Shown: piece after piece, positions 1-8,390 of the stretch
Position numbering within the stretch: the stretch's first letter is position 1
Layout: each line of letters begins with the position of its first letter
Assembly (NCBI GenBank): GCA_019339365.1
Contig: CP079859.1
Coordinates: forward strand, 1,178,001 to 1,242,000
Length of the DNA stretch: 64,000 bases
DNA from: Vibrio neptunius
GTDB lineage: Bacteria; Pseudomonadota; Gammaproteobacteria; Enterobacterales; Vibrionaceae
Direction of reading: 5' to 3'
The notes under the pieces: generated by a model
Seen by the model: the letters and a program-made list of their open reading frames with translations, nothing else
Told to the model about the DNA's origin: nothing
The model's database searches: none
Translations under genes and position numbers: made by a program

Positions 1-32
1 ACAACTAACTTCCCCCTTTGATGTTAGTTATC

Positions 33-59
33 GCCTCGGCTATTGGTCGGGGCTTTTTT
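33..59 (+). terminator. Intrinsic terminator of an upstream gene
   Basis: A seven-pair GC-rich stem (GCCTCGG with TCGGGGC, including G-T pairs) is followed by six T on the plus strand. It probably ends a transcript entering from the left of the window. A second inverted repeat, AACTAAC/GTTAGTT at 3-9 and 23-29, lies just before it. Confidence 0.6.
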
Positions 60-108
60 GTACTTGCGAGAAGAGAGATAGAGGTGTAATTAGATTTTCA
101 ATAAGTAC

Positions 109-136
109 AAAAAAACCAGCTCATTGAGCTGGTTTT
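109..136 (-). terminator. Terminator of the tRNA-Tyr array
   Basis: Read on the minus strand, a perfect nine-pair stem (AACCAGCTC / GAGCTGGTT, loop AAT) is followed by a T run. It sits 8 bases after the last tRNA-Tyr gene of the array. Confidence 0.85.
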
Positions 137-143
137 CTGTATA

Positions 144-228
144 TGGTGGAGGGGGACGGATTCGAACCATCGAAGGCAGTGCCAGCAGATTTACAGTCTG
201 ATCCCTTTGGCCACTCGGGAACCCCTCC
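144..228 (-). tRNA. tRNA-Tyr (GTA), copy 4 of the array
   Basis: This is an 85-base class II tRNA. The acceptor stem GGAGGGG pairs with CCCCTCC, and the CCA end is encoded. The anticodon loop reads CTGTAAA, giving anticodon GTA, and the T arm contains GGTTCGAATCC. It is last in the transcription order of four copies. Confidence 0.97.
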
Positions 229-284
229 AGGGTATTTTTATCCTTAATTGTTGTTTTCCCAACACGACAATCAAGCGTTCAATA

Positions 285-369
285 TGGTGGAGGGGGACGG
301 ATTCGAACCATCGAAGGCAGTGCCAGCAGATTTACAGTCTGATCCCTTTGGCCACTCGGGAACCCCTCC
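285..369 (-). tRNA. tRNA-Tyr (GTA), copy 3 of the array
   Basis: The tRNA is identical in sequence to its neighbours over all 85 bases, with encoded CCA, anticodon GTA and a long variable arm. It lies exactly 141 bp from the copies on either side. Confidence 0.97.
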
Positions 370-425
370 AGGGTATTTTTATCCTTAATTGATGTTTTCC
401 CAACACGACAATCAAGCGTTCAATA

Positions 426-510
426 TGGTGGAGGGGGACGGATTCGAACCATCGAAGGCAGTGCCAGCAGATTTACAGTCTGATCCCTTTGGCCACTCGG
501 GAACCCCTCC
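426..510 (-). tRNA. tRNA-Tyr (GTA), copy 2 of the array
   Basis: This is an identical 85-base tRNA-Tyr with encoded CCA and anticodon GTA. The spacers on both sides are nearly identical to the others in the array. Confidence 0.97.
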
Positions 511-566
511 AGGGTATTTTTATCCTTAACTGATGTTTTCCCAACGCATCAATCAAGCATTTAATA

Positions 567-651
567 TGGTGGAGGGGGACGGATTCGAACCATCGAAGGC
601 AGTGCCAGCAGATTTACAGTCTGATCCCTTTGGCCACTCGGGAACCCCTCC
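567..651 (-). tRNA. tRNA-Tyr (GTA), copy 1 (promoter-proximal)
   Basis: This is the first tRNA-Tyr downstream of the array promoter. It has the same 85-base sequence with anticodon GTA and encoded CCA. The sequence upstream of it (652-700) resembles the inter-tRNA spacers (CCAACACATCA..CAAG), so the repeat unit extends past this gene. Confidence 0.97.
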
Positions 652-708
652 AGGGTGTTTTTATACTTAAGAAATGATTTCCCAACACATCACTCAAGTG
701 CGGAGCGC

Positions 709-736
709 ATCATAGCAAACTCGCTAAACCTGTAAA
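709..736 (-). promoter_or_regulatory. Promoter of the tRNA-Tyr array
   Basis: On the minus strand there is a -35 box TTTACA (731-736), a 16-bp spacer and a -10 box TATGAT (709-714). A GC-rich discriminator GCGCTCCGC follows. GC-rich discriminators are typical of stable-RNA promoters under stringent control; that regulation is inferred. Confidence 0.75.
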
Positions 737-919
737 GCCTTTTCTTATGATTTTGAATTGAATGCTGGCTTTTTGGGCAAAGATGCCAGTAATCAACCTA
801 AAAGCTCATCTAATCAATGTCTAAACTTACAGTTTATTGCTCTCTCTTTACATTACTTGACGTTTTCAGCGCGGTTTAACGAGTATAATGAGCGAAGTTT
901 TTTGAGGCAGAATTTAAAC

Positions 920-1984
920 ATGAAAAATAAAATTATTCTGAGTATTTTGTCGTTGTCTATTCTAGCCGTAGCACCTGCAGTGCAAGCTAAACGGCAAGGT
1001 CCACAGACGGTTACCGTGGTGACTGAACAGGTCCAGATTCATCAGGTTTCTCAGTCTTTGTCGTTAGTTGGAAAAATTGAAGCTGAGCAATCTGTGGTTA
1101 TTTCCTCTGAAGTTACAGGTCGCGTGGATGTTATTGCTTTTAAGGCGAATCAAGAGGTCAAAAAAGATCAGCTGCTCGTTCAGCTTAATGATGACAAAGC
1201 CAAAGCCAGTGTAGCTGAAGCAAAAGCCTACCTGAAAGACGAAGAGCGTAAACTCAAAGAGTTTGAACGTTTGGTGAAACGTAATGCGATTACCCAAACC
1301 GAGATCGATGCGCAGAAGGCTAGCGTCGAAATAGCTCAGGCTCGCCTTGATGCCGCCAATGCCAACCTCAATGATTTGAATATTACAGCACCTTTCTCTG
1401 GCACTGTCGGCTTTATTGATTTCAGCCTAGGTAAGCTGGTGAGTGCTGGCGATGAGCTTGTGGCACTCGATGATTTATCCTTGATGCAACTCGATTTGCA
1501 GGTACCTGAACGTTATCTGTCTCAAATTTCTAAAGGTATGAAAGTCACAGCAACGACGGCAGCATGGAATGATACTGTCTTCAATGGCGAAGTTGTTGGT
1601 ATCGATTCACGAATCAATGAAGAAACTCTTAACTTAAGGGTCCGTATCCATTTTGACAATCCAAAACAAAGCTTGAAACCGGGCATGTTAGTGACTGCAG
1701 ATATGGATTTTCCTCCAATGGAAGCGCCGATTATTCCTGTTCAAGCTCTCGAATATTCTGGCACCAAACGTTATGTCTATATGGTAGGTGATGACAACAA
1801 AGCGGTTCGCACTGAAGTCTTCTTAGGTGCTCGAATCGGCAACCAAGTCGTGATTGAAAAAGGCCTTGATATCGGCCAGAAAATCGTCGTTCAAGGCATT
1901 GTGAACATGCGCGATGGTGTCGCCGTGAGCGAATTGGGTGAAGATGGCAAACCACTGAGTAATGAGCAAGAAGGTAACAGCTAA
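920..1984 (+). CDS. RND efflux periplasmic adaptor (membrane-fusion protein)
   Basis: This is the periplasmic adaptor of a tripartite resistance-nodulation-division pump. It would join the inner-membrane permease encoded next to it to a TolC-type outer-membrane channel not present here. The start at 920 has GAGGCAG upstream and gives 354 aa; the open frame extends to 758, but that part lacks coding character. Residues 1-23 form a signal peptide ending AVQA, with no lipobox cysteine. A lipoyl-type half, a charged coiled-coil hairpin, the second lipoyl half (ITAPFSGTVG) and a beta-barrel follow in order. Its stop overlaps the permease ATG (TAATG), implying translational coupling. Gene order resembles the VexG/VexH-type pumps of Vibrio, but I do not assign a name. 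Confidence 0.93.
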   Translation: MKNKIILSILSLSILAVAPAVQAKRQGPQTVTVVTEQVQIHQVSQSLSLVGKIEAEQSVVISSEVTGRVDVIAFKANQEVKKDQLLVQLNDDKAKASVAEAKAYLKDEERKLKEFERLVKRNAITQTEIDAQKASVEIAQARLDAANANLNDLNITAPFSGTVGFIDFSLGKLVSAGDELVALDDLSLMQLDLQVPERYLSQISKGMKVTATTAAWNDTVFNGEVVGIDSRINEETLNLRVRIHFDNPKQSLKPGMLVTADMDFPPMEAPIIPVQALEYSGTKRYVYMVGDDNKAVRTEVFLGARIGNQVVIEKGLDIGQKIVVQGIVNMRDGVAVSELGEDGKPLSNEQEGNS

Positions 1985-4900
1985 TGTGGTTATCTGATGC
2001 TTCTGTCAAACGACCCGTTGCTGCGGTCGTTCTCAGCTTACTGCTGTGTGTATTTGGTATTGTCTCTTTCAGTAAACTGGCGGTACGTGAAATGCCGGAT
2101 ATTGAAAGTCCGGTTGTATCAATCAGTACTCGATATGAAGGCGCTTCAGCGACCATTATTGAAAGCCAAATTACTTCTGTACTGGAAGATCAGCTTTCTG
2201 GTATCAGCGGCATTGATGAAATTGAATCGACTACGCGCAATGGCAGCTCACGAATCACTATTACGTTTGAACTCGGTTATGATCTTAATACTGGCGTGAG
2301 TGATGTTCGGGATGCGGTTGCACGAGCACAGCGTTCCTTGCCTGATGAGGCGGATGATCCGATTGTTTATAAGAACAATGGGTCGGGTGAAGCCTCTGTT
2401 TACATTAATCTAAGTTCTTCCGAGATGGATCGAACCCAACTGACAGACTACGTCGACCGAGTATTGCTCGACAGATTCAGCTTGATATCCGGTGTAAGCT
2501 CAGTGGATGTGTCAGGCGGCTTGTACAAAGTCATGTACGTTAAGCTGAAACCTGCTCAGATGGCAGGACGTGGAGTCACAACTTCTGACATTACCACGGC
2601 ACTCAATAATGAGAATATTGAAAGTCCGGGCGGTGAAGTGCGTAACGATCAGATCGTCATGTCGGTTCGGACTGCTCGTAGCTACAACGTGGCTGGAGAT
2701 TTTGAATATTTGGTGGTTAAACGGGCGAGTGACAATACTCCTATCTACCTGAAAGATGTCGCTGATGTCTATATTGGCGCGGAGAATGAAAATTCAACCT
2801 TTAAGAGCGATGGTGTGGTTAATGTCAGCATGGGTATTGTGCCTCAATCAGACGCTAACCCGCTTGAAGTGGCGGACTTAGTGCATGATGAAGTGGAAAA
2901 AATCCAGCAATTCCTTCCATCAGGAACTCGTCTTGCCATTGACTATGATTCAACCGTATTTATTGAGCGTTCGATAGCGGAAGTGTATAGCACTCTGTTT
3001 ATTACCGGTGGTCTGGTCATTCTTGTGCTGTACATATTCATTGGTCAGGCACGAGCCACACTGATCCCAGCAGTAACGGTGCCTGTTTCTTTGATTTCTT
3101 CCTTCATGGCTGCCTACTATTTCGGCTTTTCGATCAACTTAATCACTTTGATGGCGCTGATATTGTCGATTGGATTGGTGGTCGATGACGCCATCGTAGT
3201 CGTGGAGAACATTTTCCACCATATCGAGCGTGGAGAAAAACCGCTGTTGGCGGCATACAAAGGAACTCGTGAGGTCGGTTTTGCCGTTGTGGCGACAACT
3301 CTGGTATTGGTCATGGTGTTCCTGCCCATCTCCTTTATGGATGGTATGGTCGGCTTGCTGTTTACTGAGTTTTCGGTATTGCTGGCGATGTCGGTGATGT
3401 TCTCATCATTGATTGCACTGACTCTGACGCCAGTTTTAGGCAGTCAGTTGTTAAAGGCCAATGTGAAACCAAACCGCTTCAATCAGTTTATTGATCGCAT
3501 GTTTGGTCGTCTGGAAAGTGGTTACCGTAAAGTGCTACGTGGAGCCTTGAAATGGAAGTGGGCAGCGCCTCTCATCATTCTGACCTGTATCGGCGGAAGC
3601 TGGGTTTTGATGAAGCAAGTGCCTTCTCAGCTGACACCATCGGAAGACCGCGGGGTGATCTTTGCCTTTGTTCGTGGTGCTGATGCTACGAGTTACAACC
3701 GCATGGCTGCGAACATGGATATCGTCGAGGAGCGCTTATTGCCGCTACTGGGCGAAGGCTTCCTTAAGTCCTTCAGCATTCAATCGCCAGCCTTTGGCGG
3801 TAACGCCGGTGACCAGACGGGTTTCGTGATCATGATTCTGGATGACTGGAATGATCGTGATGTAACGGCTCAGCAGGCGCTAGGAGAGGTGAGAAAGGCG
3901 CTGGTGGGTATTCCTGATGTTCGTGTCTTCCCATTTATGCCAGGCTTCAGAGGTGGTTCTAGTGAGCCAGTACAGTTCGTATTAGGAGGTTCTGATTACC
4001 CAGAACTAAAACAGTGGGCTGAAAAGCTTGAGCAGTTAGCTGAAGCGTCGCCGATCATGGAGGGGGCGGACATTAACTATTCCGAGCGAACTCCTGAGTT
4101 GGTGGTCACCGTTGATAAGCAGCGTGCGGCGGAGTTGGGTATCAGTGTGTCAGATATTTCTGAGACCTTAGAAATCATGCTTGGCGGTAAGAGTGAAACG
4201 ACTTTTGTTGAACGCGGCGAAGAGTATGATGTTTATCTTCGTGGTGATGAGAACAGCTTCAATAATGCGACGGATTTGAGCCAGATTTATCTGCGAACCC
4301 GTTCTGGCGAGTTGGTGACACTGGATGCGGTCACCAAGATTGAAGAAGTGGCTTCGTCGATTCGTTTGTCCCACTACAACAAGCAGAAATCGATTACCGT
4401 TACGGCTAACTTGTCTGACGGGTATACCTTAGGTCAGGCACTGGACTTCTTAGATCAACAAGCGGTGGACATTCTGCCGGGTGATATCTCAGTCAGCTAC
4501 TCCGGCGAATCGAAAGATTATAAAGAGAACCAATCCAGTATTCTGGTGGTGTTTGGCTTAGCACTGTTGGTCGCGTATCTGGTCTTGGCAGCCCAGTTTG
4601 AAAGTTTCATTAACCCACTAGTGGTGATGTTCACTGTCCCTATGGGGGTATTTGGCGGCTTCTTGGGCTTGTTCTTTATGAGTCAGGGGCTCAATATCTA
4701 CAGCCAGATTGGCATGATCATGTTGATTGGTATGGTGACCAAGAACGGTATCCTGATCGTTGAGTTTGCGAACCAGCTTCGTGACCGCGGCTTCGAATTT
4801 GAGAAAGCGATTGTCGATGCTGCAACACGTCGTCTGCGCCCAATCATGATGACAGCGTTCACTACGCTTGCTGGTGCAATTCCGTTGATCCTATCGACAG

Positions 4901-5094
4901 GCGCTGGTTATGAAAGCCGAGTGGCGGTAGGTACGGTGATCTTCTTCGGTATGGGCTTCGCAACGCTGGTGACTTTGTTTGTTATCCCTGCGATGTACCG
5001 ACTGATCTCAGCAAGTACGCAATCACCGGGTCATGTGGAAGCCGAACTGAACAAAGAGCTAAGCCACGATGTGAAGGCTAGAACCTCACACTAA
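1984..5094 (+). CDS. RND efflux permease (HAE1-type, AcrB family)
   Basis: This is a proton-driven inner-membrane drug or detergent efflux permease of 1036 aa, the normal length for the hydrophobe/amphiphile class. There is a first membrane helix near residues 10-30 and a large periplasmic porter domain. A TM2-TM6 bundle carries the proton-relay aspartates D401-D402 in GLVVDDAIVVVEN. A second porter domain and a second bundle with the relay lysine K920 in MVTKNGILIVEF complete it. The repeat symmetry of the two halves is clear. It is translated from an ATG overlapping the adaptor stop codon and ends at a strong terminator. Substrate range cannot be read from the sequence; bile salts are a common substrate in Vibrio pumps. 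Confidence 0.95.
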   Translation: MWLSDASVKRPVAAVVLSLLLCVFGIVSFSKLAVREMPDIESPVVSISTRYEGASATIIESQITSVLEDQLSGISGIDEIESTTRNGSSRITITFELGYDLNTGVSDVRDAVARAQRSLPDEADDPIVYKNNGSGEASVYINLSSSEMDRTQLTDYVDRVLLDRFSLISGVSSVDVSGGLYKVMYVKLKPAQMAGRGVTTSDITTALNNENIESPGGEVRNDQIVMSVRTARSYNVAGDFEYLVVKRASDNTPIYLKDVADVYIGAENENSTFKSDGVVNVSMGIVPQSDANPLEVADLVHDEVEKIQQFLPSGTRLAIDYDSTVFIERSIAEVYSTLFITGGLVILVLYIFIGQARATLIPAVTVPVSLISSFMAAYYFGFSINLITLMALILSIGLVVDDAIVVVENIFHHIERGEKPLLAAYKGTREVGFAVVATTLVLVMVFLPISFMDGMVGLLFTEFSVLLAMSVMFSSLIALTLTPVLGSQLLKANVKPNRFNQFIDRMFGRLESGYRKVLRGALKWKWAAPLIILTCIGGSWVLMKQVPSQLTPSEDRGVIFAFVRGADATSYNRMAANMDIVEERLLPLLGEGFLKSFSIQSPAFGGNAGDQTGFVIMILDDWNDRDVTAQQALGEVRKALVGIPDVRVFPFMPGFRGGSSEPVQFVLGGSDYPELKQWAEKLEQLAEASPIMEGADINYSERTPELVVTVDKQRAAELGISVSDISETLEIMLGGKSETTFVERGEEYDVYLRGDENSFNNATDLSQIYLRTRSGELVTLDAVTKIEEVASSIRLSHYNKQKSITVTANLSDGYTLGQALDFLDQQAVDILPGDISVSYSGESKDYKENQSSILVVFGLALLVAYLVLAAQFESFINPLVVMFTVPMGVFGGFLGLFFMSQGLNIYSQIGMIMLIGMVTKNGILIVEFANQLRDRGFEFEKAIVDAATRRLRPIMMTAFTTLAGAIPLILSTGAGYESRVAVGTVIFFGMGFATLVTLFVIPAMYRLISASTQSPGHVEAELNKELSHDVKARTSH

Positions 5095-5113
5095 TCGCAG
5101 CAACCAATAACGC

Positions 5114-5141
5114 AAAAGCCCGCAATTCGCGGGCTTTTTTT
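5114..5141. terminator. Bidirectional terminator
   Basis: GCCCGC/GCGGGC stem, loop AATTC, flanked by AAAA on one side and seven T on the other. It lies between the convergent RND permease gene and the YitT-like gene and can serve both. Confidence 0.9.
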
Positions 5142-5154
5142 CATCTAATGGTTC

Positions 5155-5754
5155 TCAACCGTAATTAACGGAATAACGGGTTGGTTTGTGGTTCATGGCC
5201 AACACGACATTGAGCAGGATAGCGCCCAAAATGGATAACCCAATGACTTCAGGAGAGACAAAGAAGAATGATGCGAACAAGATGCAACAATCGATAGCTA
5301 GCTGAGATTTGCCCACTGAAATGCCGAACTTATCCTGAATAAACAGGCAAAGTACGTTGAAACCACCAAGACTTGAGCGATGACGGAACAGGATAAGCAT
5401 ACCCAAGCCCATCAGTAACCCACCAGCAACCGCGCAATACACAACATTAACCGTTTCAAGGCTAACGACCAGAGAGAGGTGATCTGCAAACACAGAAACC
5501 AAGGCACCAGAAATAGCACTGTTGAAGGCAAATCTTGAACCAAAACGCTTCCACGCGAGTAAATAAAAAGGACTGTTGGCCAAAAAGTAAAGCGTACCGA
5601 AGGAAAGTGACACAAACTGGCTCATAAGCAGGGCCAAACCTGTGGTGCCTCCGGTTAACAGATTTGCAGACTGGAGGAAGAAAACGCCCTGAGCGACCAG
5701 AAATGTTCCAGTTAAAATAGCAATCCAATCTTCTTTACGTGAGTGTTTTTCCAT
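5155..5754 (-). CDS. YitT-family integral membrane protein
   Basis: This is an inner-membrane protein of 199 aa with five to six hydrophobic segments. The family hallmarks are visible early (GTFLVAQGVFFLQSANLLTGG, quoted here in outline only) and in GGFNVLCLFIQDKFGIS. The C-terminal DUF2179 domain found in Bacillus YitT is absent, so this is the short form. I chose the ATG at 5754 because the protein then begins MEKHSRKEDW, a typical cytoplasmic head. The open frame also allows an ATG at 5790, and neither has a strong ribosome site. It is a single gene, convergent with the RND operon and divergent from glyA. The transported substrate is unknown. Confidence 0.8.
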   Translation of the reverse strand: MEKHSRKEDWIAILTGTFLVAQGVFFLQSANLLTGGTTGLALLMSQFVSLSFGTLYFLANSPFYLLAWKRFGSRFAFNSAISGALVSVFADHLSLVVSLETVNVVYCAVAGGLLMGLGMLILFRHRSSLGGFNVLCLFIQDKFGISVGKSQLAIDCCILFASFFFVSPEVIGLSILGAILLNVVLAMNHKPTRYSVNYG

Positions 5755-6025
5755 CAGTTTGAAACTTTTACAGTAGATAATGGCGCGCATACTATTTAAA
5801 AAATGAGGTTTTCGGTAGCTTGAGAAGCAAATTTAAGGTAAACCTATGTAATTATCGTTTTACGGGGTGTAAAGGGAGAAATTGACACTTTTCATAATTA
5901 TACGATTTAGAAAGGTGACAATATGACAATCCAAGTAGAACAACATTCAGAATCTGCATGAGAAAAAGTAAAACTTTCTCTTTATGGCCAAGATCAAATT
6001 ATGTAGAATGCGCGCTATTAACGTG
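5755..6025. other. Intergenic region, YitT-like gene / glyA
   Basis: This is AT-rich divergent promoter space with no convincing ORF or RNA structure. A TTGACA hexamer occurs at 5882-5887, but no -10 is properly spaced from it. A TAGAAT hexamer at 6004-6009 is a plausible -10 for glyA just upstream of the PurR box. Confidence 0.4.
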
Positions 6026-6041
6026 ATGCAAACGTTTGCGT
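6026..6041. promoter_or_regulatory. PurR operator upstream of glyA
   Basis: The 16-bp near-perfect palindrome ATGCAAACGTTTGCGT matches the PurR consensus ACGCAAACGTTTNCNT. It lies about 17-32 bases downstream of a candidate -10 (TAGAAT, 6004-6009), so bound PurR would block transcription of glyA. In enteric bacteria glyA is a known PurR target because it supplies one-carbon units for purine synthesis. Confidence 0.85.
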
Positions 6042-6120
6042 GAGGCGGTTTACGCAGATTAATAGGGTCATTGGTCGGTTTTTTGCAAATTTCAGTTTAA
6101 ATCTGAGTCAGGAGATACAG

Positions 6121-7371
6121 ATGCTAAAGCGTGATATGAACATCGAAGATTACGATGCGGAACTGTTCGCAGCAATCCAAGAAGAAACTCTTCGTCAGGA
6201 AGAACACATTGAACTAATCGCTTCTGAAAACTACACGAGCCCACGTGTAATGGAAGCTCAAGGTTCTCAGCTAACAAATAAATACGCTGAAGGCTACCCT
6301 GGCAAGCGTTACTACGGTGGTTGTGAGTACGTGGATAAAGCGGAAGCTTTAGCAATTGATCGCGCATGCCAGCTATTCGGCTGTGAGTATGCGAACGTTC
6401 AACCTCACTCGGGCTCACAAGCAAACAGTGCGGTTTACATGGCATTGCTAAATCCAGGCGATACCGTTCTAGGTATGAGCCTAGCGCATGGTGGTCACTT
6501 GACTCATGGCTCACCAGTAAACTTCTCTGGTAAGCACTACAAAGTGATTCCTTACGGTATCGACGAAGCGGGTCAAATTAACTACGATGAAATGGAACAG
6601 CTTGCTCTAGAGCATAAGCCTAAGATGATCATCGGCGGCTTCTCGGCTTACTCTCAAATCGTTGACTGGGCTCGCATGCGTGAAATTGCAGACAAAGCCG
6701 GCGCGTACCTATTTGTCGACATGGCGCACGTTGCGGGTCTAATCGCAGCAGGCGAATACCCAACACCAGTTCCACATGCGCACGTTGTGACAACAACAAC
6801 GCACAAGACACTAGCAGGTCCACGTGGCGGCCTGATTTTGTCTAACGCTGGCGAAGATATGTACAAGAAGTTGAACTCAGCGGTATTCCCTGGTGGCCAG
6901 GGTGGTCCTCTGATGCATGTTATCGCGGGCAAAGCCGTCGCGTTCAAAGAAGCCATGGAGCCAGAATTTAAAGCTTACCAAGCCCGCGTGGTAAAAAATG
7001 CAAAAGCGATGGTTGCCCAGTTCCAAGAACGTGGTTACAAGATTGTGTCTAATGGTACAGAGAACCACCTATTCCTAGTTGACTTAATCGACAAAGACAT
7101 CACAGGTAAAGATGCAGATGCAGCACTAGGCGCAGCAAACATCACGGTAAACAAGAACTCAGTACCAAACGATCCACGTAGCCCGTTTGTGACTTCTGGT
7201 ATCCGTGTAGGCTCTCCAGCCATCACTCGTCGTGGTTTCACTGAAGAAGATGCAAAAGAGCTAGCGAATTGGATGTGTGACGTGCTAGATAACATCGGAA
7301 ATGAGGATGTTATCTCGGCAACTAAAGCCAAGGTTCTAGAGATTTGTAAGCGCCTACCTGTTTACGCTTAA
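6121..7371 (+). CDS. glyA: Serine hydroxymethyltransferase
   Basis: This PLP enzyme interconverts serine and glycine with tetrahydrofolate, producing 5,10-methylene-THF for purine, thymidylate and methionine synthesis in the cytosol. From the ATG at 6121 (preceded by CAGGAGA) the protein is 416 aa, matching the usual 417. The PLP-binding lysine is K229 in [14 protein letters not shown]. The N-terminal [20 protein letters not shown] signature and GSQAN for substrate binding are intact. It is a single gene with a PurR box upstream and its own terminator. The upstream in-frame extension to 6040 overlaps the operator and is not used. Confidence 0.98.
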   Translation: MLKRDMNIEDYDAELFAAIQEETLRQEEHIELIASENYTSPRVMEAQGSQLTNKYAEGYPGKRYYGGCEYVDKAEALAIDRACQLFGCEYANVQPHSGSQANSAVYMALLNPGDTVLGMSLAHGGHLTHGSPVNFSGKHYKVIPYGIDEAGQINYDEMEQLALEHKPKMIIGGFSAYSQIVDWARMREIADKAGAYLFVDMAHVAGLIAAGEYPTPVPHAHVVTTTTHKTLAGPRGGLILSNAGEDMYKKLNSAVFPGGQGGPLMHVIAGKAVAFKEAMEPEFKAYQARVVKNAKAMVAQFQERGYKIVSNGTENHLFLVDLIDKDITGKDADAALGAANITVNKNSVPNDPRSPFVTSGIRVGSPAITRRGFTEEDAKELANWMCDVLDNIGNEDVISATKAKVLEICKRLPVYA

Positions 7372-7430
7372 CTAGCATTCAGTATGGAACCCTAAATGTT
7401 CCGCTGTTGGTTTCAATACCAGCATGTTTC

Positions 7431-7455
7431 AAAACCTCCTTCTGGAGGTTTTTTT
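7431..7455 (+). terminator. glyA terminator
   Basis: AAAACCTCC / GGAGGTTTT stem with loop TTCT, followed by T's, about 60 bases after the glyA stop. Confidence 0.9.
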
Positions 7456-7884
7456 ATGTGCGATAACGGGTAAATCGACAAGCTCTTAATTTTCCCACCT
7501 CATAACGGTTAATTGACTAACGACTAAACACCCAATCATCATTTTATTGATGTCAATGAGGGGGGATTGAGCGTCAAACTTAATGCTTGTCTTCAATTTC
7601 TTTTTAGTAACCGTGCCAACATTGTGTCTTTTTATCGGCATGGTCAGGCAAGAGAGAGCCTGCAAGGCTGGCCGATTACCGAAAATGAGGGGCTGATGAC
7701 AACCAGCGAGTTTGATTGGACCTGAGTATGGAGACTCAGTCTCATAGAACGGTGCTCTAGGTAGTTGCATAAATATAGTGTGACTTTACTGGTTTATTAC
7801 AAGCTTAAGGGACAGTTATGGGGAGAGCGGTAAGGTGTTGTTGCAAAGAACGTTTAAGTTATGGCTTGGTCCACAGATGAAAAG
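7456..7884. other. Gene-poor intergenic region between glyA and a lipoprotein gene
   Basis: No intact gene is supported here. The one stretch with protein-like content is a 58-codon plus-strand fragment (7552-7725), listed separately. A 94-codon minus-strand frame at 7486-7770 has no ribosome site and atypical composition. A short inverted repeat, TGAGT/ACTCA, lies near 7723-7738. Confidence 0.4.
7552..7725 (+). pseudogene. Possible remnant of a histidine-phosphatase gene
   Basis: The plus-strand frame contains FYRHGQARESLQGWPITENE, which resembles the catalytic RHG start of the phosphoglycerate-mutase/histidine-phosphatase family (RHG..., later QG...PLTE.G). It stops 58 codons in, right after the part that looks conserved. 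There is no recognisable start codon with a ribosome site and no continuation in other frames. I infer a decayed fragment; chance resemblance is quite possible. Confidence 0.2.
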
Positions 7885-7916
7885 AAAAAAAGATTGATAT
7901 GACATCAATCTTTTTA
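7885..7916 (-). terminator. Terminator of the lipoprotein gene
   Basis: A 12-pair stem (AAAAAGATTGAT / ATCAATCTTTTT) on the minus strand lies 15-45 bases after the stop codon of the lipoprotein gene at 7931. Confidence 0.85.
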
Positions 7917-7930
7917 CTTTTAGATTTAAG

Positions 7931-8257
7931 TTATTTTGAAATACTCAGCAGCGTGCCGGACTTACATTTAAAAGAGTAGTACTTGCGGCTTTCGCTGAAT
8001 TTACCTAGACCTTCACCATCACAGTAATCAATGTTGATGTCACGCATAGTTTCGAGTGTCTTTTCACTATTTAGCGCGAATTTAGAGCCATCCGCACACA
8101 CAATACGCACGCGACCATCGTCACTCACAGAGTAAAGCTCAACGTCTGTATTACACAGCTCAAAAGAAGCCTCACGGAAATTGTCTTGCTGTGTGTTAGA
8201 AGCGCAGCCTGCTGTTAATGCAGCGAGGGCAACAGCAACAAAACCTAGTCTTTTCAT
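7931..8257 (-). CDS. Small putative lipoprotein, unknown function
   Basis: The 108-aa product starts MKRLGFVAVALAALTAGCAS, a lipoprotein signal peptide with lipobox LTAGC and the acylated cysteine at about residue 18. A ribosome site, AAGGAA, precedes the ATG at 8257; the open frame runs on to 8329 without support. The mature part contains three further cysteines in a short acidic domain (CNTDVELY, IVCADGSKFAL, YYSFKCKSG). I do not recognise the family. It stands alone between its own terminator and that of lipA, transcribed in the same direction. The residue after Cys is Ala, which does not suggest inner-membrane retention, so outer-membrane sorting is likely. Confidence 0.85.
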   Translation of the reverse strand: MKRLGFVAVALAALTAGCASNTQQDNFREASFELCNTDVELYSVSDDGRVRIVCADGSKFALNSEKTLETMRDINIDYCDGEGLGKFSESRKYYSFKCKSGTLLSISK

Positions 8258-8340
8258 AATAATTCCTTGGAGATGTACTTTTATAGTGTTGTTAGGGCTT
8301 AGCCTATAGAAGAGTTGTGTCTCATTCAAGAAACGAAACG

Positions 8341-8370
8341 AAAAAGGGCTGACTTATTTTGTCAACCCTG
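8341..8370 (-). terminator. lipA terminator
   Basis: On the minus strand, AGGGTTGAC pairs with GTCAGCCCT (one G-T pair) and is followed by TTTTCGTTTCG. It lies 20-50 bases after the lipA stop. Confidence 0.75.
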
Positions 8371-8390
8371 TCTATTAACTTAAATGATAA

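Larger units (their letters stand above)
144..700. repeat. Four-unit tandem repeat, 141-bp period (tRNA-Tyr + 56-bp spacer)
   Basis: Four direct repeats start at 144, 285, 426 and 567, each an 85-bp tRNA plus a 56-bp spacer. The tRNA parts are identical and the spacers differ at only a few positions. Uniform length and spacer identity point to recent tandem duplication or ongoing gene conversion. Confidence 0.9.

Noticed and set aside
758..919. N-terminal extension of the RND adaptor reading frame
   Set aside because: No ribosome site and no coding character; the signal peptide starts at 920 with GAGGCAG upstream.
5791..6120. Glycine or THF riboswitch upstream of glyA
   Set aside because: No paired conserved motifs of either class; the PurR operator explains regulation.
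6092..7331. Several long antisense frames inside glyA, leuS, ptsI and similar genes
   Set aside because: They mirror the codon structure of the highly conserved sense genes and have no ribosome sites.
7486..7770. 94-codon minus-strand frame between glyA and the lipoprotein gene
   Set aside because: No ribosome site, unusual composition and no recognisable motif; overlaps a better-looking fragment on the other strand.
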